A stretch of 64,000 nt of DNA from Rhynchopus sp. YZ270_cl-10 (GCA_964035575.1 OZ037842.1:1550001-1614000), one strand, 5' to 3'; shown: positions 21,283-31,456, counted from the stretch's first letter. Numbers and translations are program-made. Notes: a model not told the origin generated them from the letters alone.

Positions 21283-21799
21283 GAGGGTGTGTATATGGGG
21301 GGTAAACAAAATATAAAAGCTCAAGCAGTGGAGAGAAATGACCATTTTGAACAACATTATTTTTCTTCTCCCTAACGGGGTTTGATAACCCCACGGAGTG
21401 TCAGTGCTTGCGTCTCAGTGTTTGCATCAACTTCACCTTTTTTTTTTTGGAATTTGGAGCTGAAGCTCACCAAAAAAAAGAAAACGTTGGGGTGGGGTGG
21501 GGTGGGGCGGGGTGGGGTAAAATAACCTGGGGGGAGAATTCTTGAGGGAATCTTGTCCACCCTGTCACAAAAGAAAAAACGGACCCACCTCTCACCGAGC
21601 TCTTTTTCCCCTATCTCCTACCCTTCAACATTTCTCCAGATATTCTCCCATCCCACCCTCATCCCCGCCCCCCACTTCTAACCCTCCAATTTGATTCTCC
21701 TTCCGACTGCCCCTCCACTCAACGTTATTTCCTTATTGAGTTTCTCTCTCACTTTCCTTTGGGTCTCAAAAACTCAATAAACAACATACCACAACGCCT
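21283..21799. other. spacer with class C module and G-rich tract
   Basis: About 95 bp after the stop lies a class C-type copy (21377-21440) that begins GGGGTTTGATAACCCC, a small inverted repeat. A G-rich tract follows at 21489-21519. The last 200 bp before the next ATG are pyrimidine-rich. No gene is seen. Confidence 0.5.
21489..21519 (+). repeat. tandem TGGGG tract, potential G-quadruplex
   Basis: Six consecutive GGGG runs are separated by single T or C bases. The spacing would allow an intramolecular G-quadruplex. It lies in the 517-bp spacer between two + strand genes. Confidence 0.7.
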
Positions 21800-24700
21800 A
21801 TGAGGATAAAGCATGCGTCGTTCCAATCTGTGGCAGAAGGTTCAGTGAAGGTGATAGAAGACGTAGAGGAAGCTGGTGAAACCGAACTTGGTGGTGATCT
21901 CCTTGAGGAGATCCCTTTGAAGCAACAGTTTGTGTCTGTACGTGATGTTGTCTCCGGAATTGTTCAGGCCGGGTTGGGGGACAGCCTGAAGCTCATCGCA
22001 CATAGTCGGGAAGAGTTGAACCTAATATTCCAATGCTTGAAGGGAGATATTGGGTCGACATTGCTTGCTTTTGAAAGTACTATTCCTGAGGATACGTTGC
22101 AATATGACACAACGTTTGACGATGAAAACGATGTTGACAAGAAAATGAACAATCTTCGTGCAGACCTTTCGTTGGCGCAGCGGAATGTTGATATGTTGCG
22201 ACGTATTCAGCAGACGCTTACGAAGCAGATTCTTGCGCGAGACGCATCGATCCATCAGGTCAAGAGTACACTGTGGAGGCATATTTGTATGTTAAAGTTT
22301 CAGCTCCGTCAGGCCTACGATGCCGCTCAAGGAGGGAACAGTTTTCATATTCATCCGTGCGCATTCGACCATATGACTGTCATCGCTGAGACCGGTGAAG
22401 CATCACAAAACCTCATGCAAGGCCTCCTCTCCGAACACGACAAACACTGCCATTCAGTTCTACAAGATTTAGAGGACAGCATGAACCGTTTAGTCCTAGA
22501 GACCACCCGAGGCAAGCAAAACTCAATAAATAAGAAAGAATTAGAAGAAAAAATGAAGTTTTTCGAAAAAGAGTACCACAGAGAACATGCACAGGTAAAA
22601 GAAACTCTTGCCAACACCGAGCAGGAGCTGGAACAGATTCATGCGGAGAACCATGCGTACCACAGACAGCTTTTTGGGAAGGACGCGGATTTCACTTTTG
22701 TGCTGGAACGCAGCCGCTTTGAAGTGGAGGCGGATTGTCTGCGGCAGACGATCGTTGAGGTGGAGGCAGCAAGCGCAGAGGGGCTGCTTCTGTACCACAC
22801 CATGGGCACTGCACTATGCGAACAAAAACTGTTGACCCAACACGAATGCAACCGAAAACATGACTACCTTGAGCACATGAACGACATAGACAGACGTGAA
22901 TACAAACCTGTCAAACAAGACGTTTTCTTGGGCACATTACAAGAAGATGAAGCGCTATTTACCCGCATGGACGTCACTCTGCGTGGCGACCGTGGTGATG
23001 CAGGGGAAGTCCCGCATGACCGAGAATCCTTTATGCTGGATGGGGTGTGCCTGCCGCAGAACCCTTTACTGGAGGTGGGTGCAGATGAGGATGCGTTCTT
23101 TGTGTTGGAGGTTGGTCTGTACAAAGGTGAAGAAAGGATTTCCACAGTCTCTGCGCTGAAGGCAGAAGGGTACGTCGAAGGGCCGGAATGCGGACGGATC
23201 GCAGAGCTGTTAGAAGCGGCGGGAATCGCATCAAATCTTCCAAAACCACGCAAGCTGACACCAGAATTTGAGGACCGAAGCTCCGAAGGCATTCCTGCAC
23301 AACACGACGTTTTCGACTTCCGATTGAACATAAAACCTACGAGTCTTGCTCATCAAATGGGCATCAAATCTACATGCGATGCAGGCTATTCTGGGAGCGA
23401 CGAAAACAAAGACGGGACTCACTACGAATACCATGCAAAGGGCGCACCCAAAAACAAAAAACCTCGGTTCAAGGCAGGACGTCGCACGAAACGTGCTTTG
23501 TCATATGACAGATCTGACTTGAAGGTTCTTGTACCGCCTGGGTCCGATGCCGACTCCGCGGAAGACATCCCCCTTGATAACGCGAAGCACCACGCAGTTC
23601 TGCAGGATCGCGCAAAGTCTCTTGGTCATATGAAGCCCAAGGTGGAGGCGGTGTGCGTGACTGCGAAGCAGCAGAAGCGGCGCAAGCAACCTCACACATA
23701 CACACCTCAGCGCCACGCACACAGCATACCCTCTCCTACAGAAGACAGCAGCATCCACTCATGGGCCTCCAGCGAAGTCCAAGACACTACAAAGCCCGCC
23801 CTCCCCCCTACATCACCACAGCATCTTTCACCGGTTCACCATGAAAAGATGGCAACGCAACAGTTTGGCTCTCTCTACCGTCCTACGTACAACACAAAGG
23901 AACGCACCCCAGCACCACCACAGGCAGCGGCTCCTTCGCAGGAGACTCTTCAGAAGACACCTACGCTACGTCTCAACCAGCGCACCATCAATAGGCAACC
24001 ACGTGAACGTGAAGAAATATCGCCTTTAGATAGACAGATGAGTGTCAGGCAGGAGGTGCAGAGGGCTCCATCAAAACGTAATCTTACGAAAGGGGAGCGC
24101 CGTGGGGCTGATGAGAGTCCGACAAGTAAAGGGGGTGGTGGTGGTGGTGGTGGAGGCATCGAACGAAGTGAAACCCGGCGTGCCCCACCGCAGTCCTTCG
24201 CGCATGCAAAGGGGCTTCTCCAGAAGCATGTCACAAAGAGGAGGATTCCGCCCCCAGAAACGTCCCCCACACAGACCTCCGATTCGTACCTAGAGTTCCA
24301 GCAGAACACCCCCTTCATGGTGGACAATGAAGAGCGCAGTAACATCCAGGATTGCTGTTCCCAAGGGTTCTCGGACAGCCAAGGGGAGAGCTCAGAGGAA
24401 GGGGAGCAAAGCTTTTCCAAAAACCCGCGAAAAAAGGAGGAACAGCAATCAAAGCTGAAGCGTGGTTTGAAGAAGATGGCGTCGGAGGTGAGTCTCAAGG
24501 CGGCGCGATCGGAAGTGGGGAGGGCATTAATGAATAACGGCTTGGTTTCGTGGAGGAACAGAGTCAACCATGCGCAGGCAGGCATCCCAGCACCTCCACT
24601 GTCACCGCGATCCATCACACAAACAATCGAAACCAATGCTGACGCAGTCTCCGAATCAATCGCATGCATACCACAGTCCGCCCGCTCATCCCCACGCCAC

Positions 24701-25573
24701 AAAACCGAATCCGTGCATATGATGCACGAAATGCACGAAATGCAAAACGAAATCCAGCGCCTCATGTCCTTTAAAAAATCATTCCGAAAGGAAGCACGCC
24801 AGCTCTCCTGTGTTAGCATTGACTTCACTAACTTGACGCGCAACGAACAAATCGCCCGGGTTCTGGTAGAGTTAAAGGCACTAAAAACTTCTGGCGTCAA
24901 AGGACTCACTTCTGCGATCATAACGTTGACCAGGCTTTTAATGGGGAAACCCGACCTCATCCGCGAAGTTGCACAGGAAGACGAATCATGCGAACGGGAG
25001 TCAGTCTTCCTGCCAATGAAAGCACCGTCCATGGCGTTTGACGACACACAGTCTGCTGCTTCGAGACAAGAGACCGGGTCTTTGGCGAAGAAGTGGCATG
25101 CCACGTGCAGCAGCATTGCATCTCTTAAGCAGAGCAGAGAAGGGGACCCGCCGCCTTATGCTCCTCCCATGGGCGGGTTCACAGCGGCAGGCGAACGCAA
25201 TGCAGGAAAGGGTGCGTCTGGTGCAGATGGCATGAGACGGCTGCAGCGTATGGCGCTTGGCTCGCCTGCATTGCTGGTAGATGAGGGTGGGGGTGGAGGT
25301 GGCTCGGCTGTGTCCCCTGGTCCACGGGTGCTTTCGAGTTGTCCAGGGGCGATTCTGTCGTTGCTCCCGGAAGGTGCGTGCGGTGGGCGTTCCCCCGAGC
25401 CACCGCAGTCGCCGCGTGACCGTCCTTCGCGTGTGACAAAGCCTTCCTCCACACCTGTCTTCAGAACAGCTCCAAGCATGCCCTCAAAAACCACCGCCTC
25501 CCCCATGTTCCAAGTTTCGTCGAATAAATGGCGGATCCTCCGCAACGGTGATTCCATTAATGAAGTTGTTTGA
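21800..25573 (+). CDS. 1257-residue coiled-coil and disordered protein, function unknown
   Basis: A single uninterrupted frame runs from ATG 21800 to TGA 25573. Residues ~110-330 are strongly helical with heptads (for example KKMNNLRADLSLAQRNVDML), suggesting a coiled-coil rod. The rest is mostly low-complexity and charged: Pro/Ser/Thr-rich, with basic clusters (KNKKPRFKAGRRTKR), a poly-Gly run near residues 777-785 and many SP and TP sites. A short ordered helical segment occurs near residues 1000-1060. There is no signal peptide or membrane helix. I do not recognise a family. The architecture would suit a cytoskeleton-associated or scaffold protein, but nothing in the sequence proves it. 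A class B hairpin begins 77 bp after the stop. Confidence 0.8.
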   Translation: MRIKHASFQSVAEGSVKVIEDVEEAGETELGGDLLEEIPLKQQFVSVRDVVSGIVQAGLGDSLKLIAHSREELNLIFQCLKGDIGSTLLAFESTIPEDTLQYDTTFDDENDVDKKMNNLRADLSLAQRNVDMLRRIQQTLTKQILARDASIHQVKSTLWRHICMLKFQLRQAYDAAQGGNSFHIHPCAFDHMTVIAETGEASQNLMQGLLSEHDKHCHSVLQDLEDSMNRLVLETTRGKQNSINKKELEEKMKFFEKEYHREHAQVKETLANTEQELEQIHAENHAYHRQLFGKDADFTFVLERSRFEVEADCLRQTIVEVEAASAEGLLLYHTMGTALCEQKLLTQHECNRKHDYLEHMNDIDRREYKPVKQDVFLGTLQEDEALFTRMDVTLRGDRGDAGEVPHDRESFMLDGVCLPQNPLLEVGADEDAFFVLEVGLYKGEERISTVSALKAEGYVEGPECGRIAELLEAAGIASNLPKPRKLTPEFEDRSSEGIPAQHDVFDFRLNIKPTSLAHQMGIKSTCDAGYSGSDENKDGTHYEYHAKGAPKNKKPRFKAGRRTKRALSYDRSDLKVLVPPGSDADSAEDIPLDNAKHHAVLQDRAKSLGHMKPKVEAVCVTAKQQKRRKQPHTYTPQRHAHSIPSPTEDSSIHSWASSEVQDTTKPALPPTSPQHLSPVHHEKMATQQFGSLYRPTYNTKERTPAPPQAAAPSQETLQKTPTLRLNQRTINRQPREREEISPLDRQMSVRQEVQRAPSKRNLTKGERRGADESPTSKGGGGGGGGGIERSETRRAPPQSFAHAKGLLQKHVTKRRIPPPETSPTQTSDSYLEFQQNTPFMVDNEERSNIQDCCSQGFSDSQGESSEEGEQSFSKNPRKKEEQQSKLKRGLKKMASEVSLKAARSEVGRALMNNGLVSWRNRVNHAQAGIPAPPLSPRSITQTIETNADAVSESIACIPQSARSSPRHKTESVHMMHEMHEMQNEIQRLMSFKKSFRKEARQLSCVSIDFTNLTRNEQIARVLVELKALKTSGVKGLTSAIITLTRLLMGKPDLIREVAQEDESCERESVFLPMKAPSMAFDDTQSAASRQETGSLAKKWHATCSSIASLKQSREGDPPPYAPPMGGFTAAGERNAGKGASGADGMRRLQRMALGSPALLVDEGGGGGGSAVSPGPRVLSSCPGAILSLLPEGACGGRSPEPPQSPRDRPSRVTKPSSTPVFRTAPSMPSKTTASPMFQVSSNKWRILRNGDSINEVV

Positions 25574-25649
25574 GGGAAAGTGAGAGTTTGAGGTGGTTGA
25601 GATAAAAAGAAGTTGGGGTCACTTTGTCTCAACTTTTTCTGTGTTTTTA

Positions 25650-25680
25650 AAGATGTGTGCATGAGAGGCACGTTCATCTT
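25650..25680 (+). repeat. class B hairpin module 77 bp after a stop codon
   Basis: AAGATG-TGTGC, loop ATGAGAG, GCACG-TT-CATCTT. The outer arm matches class A while the inner stem is TGTGC/GCACG. The 2-nt bulge (TT) is at the same place as GG in class A. Confidence 0.8.
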
Positions 25681-26034
25681 GCAAGTGTCAAGTGTTCTAT
25701 TTGTTTTGCTATGCCGACTTCACAGTTGGGGAAAATTCCCCCCAAAAAATATCGTTTCACAACGAATGGGGTTCTTTTTTGCAGGGTCAGGGTTGTCTCG
25801 ACTATCGTGCATCAAGGTTTCCGTGAGAGAAATGTTCCACAAAAGAAGCCCCGTTCCATGCCCTCTCTTTTTTCTTCCTTTTTTTTACACCGTTTTCAGA
25901 AATTTTGTGTTTTTTTTGGCAAAACAATTTCCACTCCACTAATTTAATTGAGTAAAAATATGGTGGACTCAGCGGAGGTCAGGCCCAGCGGATCTAATTT
26001 TACTAATCTTTAGTAAAACTTTGGAATTGTGTTC

Positions 26035-26053
26035 GCGCGCGCGAAGCGCGCGG
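26035..26053. repeat. GC palindrome CGCGCGCGAAGCGCGCG
   Basis: A self-complementary arm CGCGC-GCG with a GAA centre. The same motif recurs near 60998-61020 and, partly, at 61867-61880, in otherwise unrelated spacers. Confidence 0.6.
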
Positions 26054-26079
26054 GGAAATTTTTTTGTGCATAGTTTTCA

Positions 26080-26192
26080 TACTTCGGAGTCCGCCTGAGT
26101 CCGCCCTGAGTTGAGACGGACTATGGCGGACTTTGAAAGTCCGCCATAGTCCGCCAAAACTCGGGCGGACTTGAGGCGGACTTGAGACGGAC
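26080..26192. repeat. GGCGGACT repeat block with palindrome
   Basis: About nine copies of the word CGGACT or its complement AGTCCG lie in 113 bp directly upstream of the 26227 gene. ACTATGGCGGACT (26120-26132) pairs perfectly with AGTCCGCCATAGT (26138-26150) across a 5-nt loop. It could be a regulatory site cluster or the remains of a foldback repeat. Confidence 0.6.
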
Positions 26193-26226
26193 GGCAGAAG
26201 TACACCCTTACACACCACAGTGCACA

Positions 26227-27942
26227 ATGGGCTGTCTCGAGCGTACACTGTCGCTTGACGGGATACTGGACACGCACAGCAGACAAAAACGAAAACTTTT
26301 CTTTATCTTAAGCTGTGCGTCCTTTGTAGCCTCGTCTGCCTTCATCCTGTTCGAGGTGGCATCCTTCCGTGAGAGCTACGTCCTCATGGCAAGTATGATG
26401 TGCTCTGTGTTTTGCAGCTTCTGTTCTCTGCTGGTTATTCTGTTAAAGTACGAACTGACCACGCTCGTCATGGTGTCAGTCGGCGGACTGTACGCTGTTG
26501 CTATACTGGGCAGTGACCTGAGTGCACGCACTGAGTATGGATACGCCTGGCCAATTATGGTGCTTTTAGTGGACTATCTCCTGGTAATGCAGCTGCCCAC
26601 ACAGTACAGCACAGCTGCCGTGGTGTGCACATTGGTGTATTTGTGTGTTATTGTTGCAGAAGAAACGTGGAGGTTTGGTCTGTTCGACATACCCGGGCTC
26701 ATGCCTCAAGAACATCGACGTTCCTTCGTAGATCGCATGGGTGACTGTGATGTGCTGCCTTGCAAGGAGAAGAAAGCTATGGCGGAGTTTATGACGGCAG
26801 CTGCCGTCTTCGTCTTTGATTTCATCGCAACGCGAGGCTTTGCACGGGGTCTCCTGAAGGAGCAGACATCAATGCAGCGTACAATCGCGACAGTGCAGGA
26901 CATCGCCTCGCTCCTTGCTGGCTACGACGTGGAGCAGGTGGCGGAGCTGTTGGAGGAGCACGGTGGTGAACTGCCTGAGGGGATGACGACAGCACTGCGG
27001 AAGTTGGAGCAGAACCTGCGTGTATACAAGGCGTACCTCCCGCAGACGTGTCTGCCGTTTGAGGACGAGAAGGACCAATGTGTGGAACCTGGTGGTGAGC
27101 TGGATGGTGCTGACAGTGACGATGAAAGTACAGTGTCAGCGGCAACATCGAGCACGTCTGCTGCAGTGCGACGTACTTCCTTCTGTGCACAGCCGCTACT
27201 GCTCTCATCCACAAAGGCAACACTGCTGACACTGAACATCAAAGACACCCTGCACCGCCTGGAGGAGGACAGTGCACGCTTCTCCGACCTCTTCACAACT
27301 GTTCTTCTGAAGACCCTGCAGGCAACAGACAGCAGACGTGGGATGGTGGACGTCTTTGTTGGGGACAGGATCCACTGCTCGTTCAACACGTCGAAGCAGT
27401 GTGCGTCGCACGCAACCTCAGCACTGCACGCAGCAAGCATGCTCATGAGAGCCGGCCTGGCAACCTCTGTGAACGTGGGTGTTGCAATGGGGACATTGTT
27501 GCGTGGTGACATGGGTTGTGATGTGATGCGCCGCTTCAGCATGGTGGGGACACTTGTGTGTGATGTGCACGGGATGGAACGTGCAGGACGTATGCTGGGG
27601 TGCGATGTTCTCTGCAACCGCCTTTGCTTCAGCGACACTGAGTGCGAACACGACCTGCGTCTGCTTCCGTGCAAGGTGGAGGTTGCTCGAGACTGCGAGG
27701 CACAGGTTGTGGCTGAGCTGGTTTCGAAGGAAGAACGTATTTTAGGAGAAGACGAATGGATGTACCAGATAGGCGGGAAGAAGCACTGGGATTTGTACAA
27801 CACAGTGGTGCGTGGGTACCTGCGTGGTGAGAGTCGTGCCACGGACGTTGCGAAGGCGTGGGTGGAGGCGGGTGGGAAGGGCACACCAGCACACGCAGTT
27901 CCTTCCGGGACGTGCAGTGTTGTGTGTTCCTATCTTCGGTGA
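26227..27942 (+). CDS. multi-span membrane protein with degenerate class III nucleotide cyclase domain
   Basis: ATG 26227 is the only plausible start; 571 residues, no intron. Five hydrophobic spans lie in residues ~20-160 and a sixth near 195-215 (FMTAAAVFVFDFIAT), followed by a helical linker ending NLRVYKAYLPQTCLP. Residues ~330-475 follow the class III adenylyl/guanylyl cyclase pattern: TLLTLNIKDTLHRL, VDVFVGDRIHCSF, VNVGVAMGTLLRGDMG, FSMVGTLVCDVHGMERA. In active enzymes the first strand carries a metal-binding Asp (F-x-D-I). Here the matching position reads L-N-I, so one metal ligand appears lost, while the second (VGD) is kept. The usual adenine-selecting residues are not clear. A regulatory pseudo-cyclase or a weak enzyme are both possible. 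A GGCGGACT repeat block lies just upstream. Confidence 0.7.
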   Translation: MGCLERTLSLDGILDTHSRQKRKLFFILSCASFVASSAFILFEVASFRESYVLMASMMCSVFCSFCSLLVILLKYELTTLVMVSVGGLYAVAILGSDLSARTEYGYAWPIMVLLVDYLLVMQLPTQYSTAAVVCTLVYLCVIVAEETWRFGLFDIPGLMPQEHRRSFVDRMGDCDVLPCKEKKAMAEFMTAAAVFVFDFIATRGFARGLLKEQTSMQRTIATVQDIASLLAGYDVEQVAELLEEHGGELPEGMTTALRKLEQNLRVYKAYLPQTCLPFEDEKDQCVEPGGELDGADSDDESTVSAATSSTSAAVRRTSFCAQPLLLSSTKATLLTLNIKDTLHRLEEDSARFSDLFTTVLLKTLQATDSRRGMVDVFVGDRIHCSFNTSKQCASHATSALHAASMLMRAGLATSVNVGVAMGTLLRGDMGCDVMRRFSMVGTLVCDVHGMERAGRMLGCDVLCNRLCFSDTECEHDLRLLPCKVEVARDCEAQVVAELVSKEERILGEDEWMYQIGGKKHWDLYNTVVRGYLRGESRATDVAKAWVEAGGKGTPAHAVPSGTCSVVCSYLR

Positions 27943-27986
27943 TTTTGTTGATTCGGCCTCGCTACTACGCCCCCGCTAAGGCCGGC

Positions 27987-28048
27987 TCAGACGTGGCTGA
28001 GGCGTACTCGGGAATACTTACGTTTAAGTGCGCCTCAGCCACGCCTGA
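27987..28048. repeat. 21-bp inverted repeat 44 bp after a stop codon
   Basis: TCAGACGTGGCTGAGGCGTAC pairs with the segment 28028-28048 at 19 of 21 positions across a 20-nt loop. It lies in the short spacer between two + strand genes and could be a 3'-end hairpin, although it is not related in sequence to classes A-C. Confidence 0.65.
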
Positions 28049-28243
28049 AAAGTTGGTTGGTGGAAGCGTGCAATGCAACAAACGGTCGAGATCTGATCAA
28101 AGCGAAACGGATATATTTTTAATTTAGTTCAACATTTTCCCCTCTCCCCACAACCACCCATAAACAGGAAGACACTTTCGTTTAGTTGTCTTGTTTTATT
28201 TGCACGCCCCCCTCCCCTGTTCCCCTCTCCCTCCCACACCAAC

Positions 28244-30188
28244 ATGAGCGTCACACAATCAGCCATGCCACGGTACAGCGTATCACAACGACAAGTCGCT
28301 CCAATACAGCATGAACTCATACCCGCCCCTCCAAAGGGCGCTCCGTATGCAAAACATTACGCCACACCCCATTTTTTTCCCGTAGCGCGATACAGTGTAG
28401 CAAAGCGTGGATGTGAAGAAGTGGCAAGAATGGCCATCTTTTTTTGCACGTCGTGCTTGGCACGAAGTCACAAAAAATCTGTTTTCATTTTGCGAGTATG
28501 CAATACGTCTGGAAATGAAAGACGCGCTCGGTTGCCATGAGTCTTACCGTTTTTCCCTTGTGCTCCACCTCTCCCCCGTACTTCAGGACGTGGGTTTTCG
28601 GGTTGTTTGTGGATGCGATCAATAAACAACAAACAGCGAATAAATGAAGAAGGGGAAGTATTTCATTTTCAAAAATGTAATCATTTTTTTTTCCCCTCAA
28701 CCCCACAGAGGCAGCAACCCACGACCTGGCCTAATATCAGGCCCGAAGTCATCCCTCAAACCTGCGTTGCTACCTTCGATCAAGCAGGGCAAACAGTCGA
28801 CTTCGCTTGTAGTCAAGCCACCTGTGAAAAAGAGTGTTGGGGGGACACGCGCATTGCTTACTGCGGGCGATTTGAACAGCATCAAGGGTTATATCTCTAA
28901 TAATGAGCGTATACCGTTTCAGCATCGGCGTGGTGACCTGGGTAATTTGATTCCGTACAGCCCGTTTAAGAAGACGGATGACCCTGCTGATGAGGAGACG
29001 GGGCTCAAGCTTGCAGGGATGCTGCCGTTGGAGTCGAGCATCGACGTACCGATACGTTTCGACCCGCCACAGGAGTACCACTCACCGCCCGTAGTCGACC
29101 CAAAGCCCACAGCACCCCCAATCCAACAGCTCTTCGCCTTCATGAAAGGCAGCACCACACACATCCAGCCAGGCCAGACAGCGGAGCTTCTCCAGACATC
29201 AGACCTTGCAGGAACTAACCCCACCGCAAAAAGCAGCACCGGGTTCAAACCTCTCGACCCACAGGACTATAAACTGCGTGCGCTCACCTCGCGGCGCGCA
29301 GGGCAAAGGAAACACGAGGCAATCGCGTATTTTAATGCAGCGTGTCTGGCGTATACGAAAACCGACTTTGAGAAGTGCATTGAACTGTTGCAGAAAACCA
29401 TCGCGATTCTAGAGAAACTGAGCGACCGTCGGGGGCTGGCTGCGAGCCACAATATGTCTGGGGTGTGCTGCCATCGTTTGCAGCGGTATAAGACTGCGAT
29501 TCATCACTTCAAGAAGCAGGAGTCGCTTTGCGGGTCTTATGGGAAGGCGATAAGCCAGATCAACCTGGGCATTGCGTACGCAAGCCTCGGGGAGCGCGCG
29601 TATTCTGTACATGCACTTATGGATGCACTCAACAACTCACGCATGACGCAAGACATGTGTGTCGAGTCTCTTGCGCTAGGCAACCTCGGCCTAGCCTTCC
29701 TCAGAGTAGGCAACCTCAGTGCAGCGCAAGAGAACCTCGAAGCATGCATGGAGCTCTGCAGTATATGTGGTGATGAAACCGGTGCCAGCGCCTGCCTGCT
29801 CCTCCTTGGCGAAGTGTACAGCCTCGCAAAGGACCACATGCGCGCTCAATTCTATTTCTCCAACGCACTCCGCGTTGCGACAGACGGAGGGGTCAAAGAC
29901 GTCGAGCACGTTGCGCGGGTGAGTCTTGGCATCTCCCGAGGGAATGACAGCTACATAGAGTATGTGAGGGGTATTATGGTTATCACTGTGCCAATCTTTC
30001 AAAATATCTGATGCTGTTGCGTGAGGGAATAAAGGGAAAGTAGAGCTTGTAGAAGTGGGAACTGCACTATTCCAACAATTTATCAACAACAAACAACACA
30101 CACCTACAGAAAATGCACGGAAGTTGTACAAAACATCACATCGCCACGAAAGCAAAACGAAGACGAAGCGGACACCGAAGGTGGCTAG
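28244..30188 (+). CDS. tetratricopeptide (TPR) repeat protein
   Basis: Exons 28244-28344, 28709-29959 and 30110-30188 encode 476 residues; splice sites are GTATGC/CACAG and GTATGT/TACAG, with both phases matching. Residues ~1-230 are a Pro-rich, weakly structured region. From ~234 on, about five TPR-type helix pairs appear (AIAYFNAACLAYTKTDFEKC, NLGIAYASLGERAYSVHAL, NLGLAFLRVGNLSAAQENLE, LLLGEVYSLAKDHMRAQFYF). TPR arrays mediate protein-protein contacts, and this spacing recalls cilia- and signalling-associated TPR proteins; the exact family is not clear. The first intron (364 bp) is the longest in the window. It contains a 90-bp stretch (28406-28495) with a good GTATGC donor and matching phases that could be an extra exon, but its acceptor (AAAG) is poor. 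The second intron holds part of a class D module. Confidence 0.75.
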
Positions 30189-30745
30189 AATCTGGAGGAA
30201 ATGGTGTATTTTGTTTTGTTTATTGTAACAGAGCCATCATGTCCTGTTCGAATAAAGCTACCCTGTTTCTGCTCATTTTCATTTCCTCAGATGGCAAATG
30301 AACAGACTCATTTACCAAGACGAAAGATGTGTATGCACTGTGAGACATATTCGTCTTTCAACTTTTCTTTACCTTCGGTACTGTATGGGACAATAAAAGC
30401 CCGTAGTATTCCTACCTTGGTCTTAGCCGAGAGACATTCGCTGTTTCCCCCGACGTTTAGTTTTTACGGTTACTTTTTAGGAGTATTTTCTATTTTATAC
30501 CCCTCGCCTTTACTTGCTTTCCAGCAAACACAAAAGTTGAGGTTGACAAATTCATCTTTGAACAACAATATCACGCCCCCTCCCCAACCCCCATTTTTCC
30601 AACTTTTTTCAAACCCGATTTACAAAATTTTTCCGGGGCAAACAAACCAATTTTTTTACCATTCAACCCCACAAGGAGACACACACCTGCACACATTTTC
30701 CCTTTTCTTTTTCATATGAGGGTGCACTAATAGAGGGTCTCAGTG
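30189..30745. other. spacer with class B hairpin
   Basis: No gene is seen. A class B-like hairpin (30324-30357) lies 136 bp after the stop. The rest is T- and C-rich up to the next start. Confidence 0.5.
30324..30357 (+). repeat. class B hairpin module
   Basis: AAAGATGTGTATGCACTGTG, then AGACATATTCGTCTTTC. The outer arms pair as AAAGATG with CGTCTTT. Confidence 0.55.
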
Positions 30746-31456
30746 ATGTGGGGGTTGGACTGCGATGAGGCTGTCGGGCATGTCCCCGCTGTTACACCAC
30801 TCCCTCTGAGGCGTTGCTCCACAGTCGACACGGATGTATCTGTCGAGCTGCCACCACCACCCTTACCTCAGGCCTTTGGGGACGGAACCCCACCGCCACC
30901 CCCGCTGCCTCATGTCAGCGATACAAGCGACCCGCACCCCTCGGGGCGACAACGCACCACACACTCCGTGCTGCCCCAGCAGGCAGGCCTGCGGTGTATC
31001 AGACGTTGGGCCGACTCCCAGCTGCTGTCGCGTACATTTCACAAATGGAGGCGGAAAGAATACACTTCAGGGGAGACGGAGCTGGTCAACGCAGTGAAAC
31101 AGCTTTCCCAAGAACGCCAGGCAGCGGTGTTGCATCTCACGGCAATACAAAATGAATACTCCGCAGTGTTGCGGGAGCGGGAGGACTGGGTGGAGAGGAA
31201 TACCGACCCGTCTGTGGTGGGTGTAGTGCATAAGGAGAAAAGCGATGGGGCAGGAGGGGGGTTTGTGGAAGCAGGGGGTGGTGGTGGAGAGAGGTCCCGA
31301 GTGCGCATCTCCAGACACCCCCAATACACCCCCACCGTCCGTCCAACTCCTCGTAGAAACATAACCTCGCCTCTCCTCCAGCCAGCCCTCCTCTCCCCGC
31401 AGGTTATCCGTGATGAGTACTCAATGAGGTCAGCAAGTACATTTACATTGAAATGA
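30746..31456 (+). CDS. small protein with one Sfi1-like repeat, function unknown
   Basis: ATG 30746 to TGA 31456 encodes 236 residues. The N-terminal third is rich in Pro runs (PPPPLPQ and PPPPPLPH), the middle is helical and the tail is Gly/Arg/Pro-rich. The segment AGLRCIRRWADSQLLSRTFH followed by KWRRKEY fits the A-x7-L-x3-F-x2-W spacing of Sfi1 repeats, which bind centrin at centrosomes and basal bodies. A single copy is weak evidence. A helical stretch follows (ELVNAVKQLSQERQAAVLHL). The gene has no introns, and its neighbours (TPR and DUF4116 proteins) do not define a role. It may be the last exon of a larger gene, because an AG precedes the start. Confidence 0.5.
   Translation: MWGLDCDEAVGHVPAVTPLPLRRCSTVDTDVSVELPPPPLPQAFGDGTPPPPPLPHVSDTSDPHPSGRQRTTHSVLPQQAGLRCIRRWADSQLLSRTFHKWRRKEYTSGETELVNAVKQLSQERQAAVLHLTAIQNEYSAVLREREDWVERNTDPSVVGVVHKEKSDGAGGGFVEAGGGGGERSRVRISRHPQYTPTVRPTPRRNITSPLLQPALLSPQVIRDEYSMRSASTFTLK

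Noticed and set aside
23950-25116. 388-residue minus-strand frame
   Set aside because: It lies antisense to the 21800-25573 gene and is rich in Ser, Cys and Arg, as expected from a reversed GC-biased frame.
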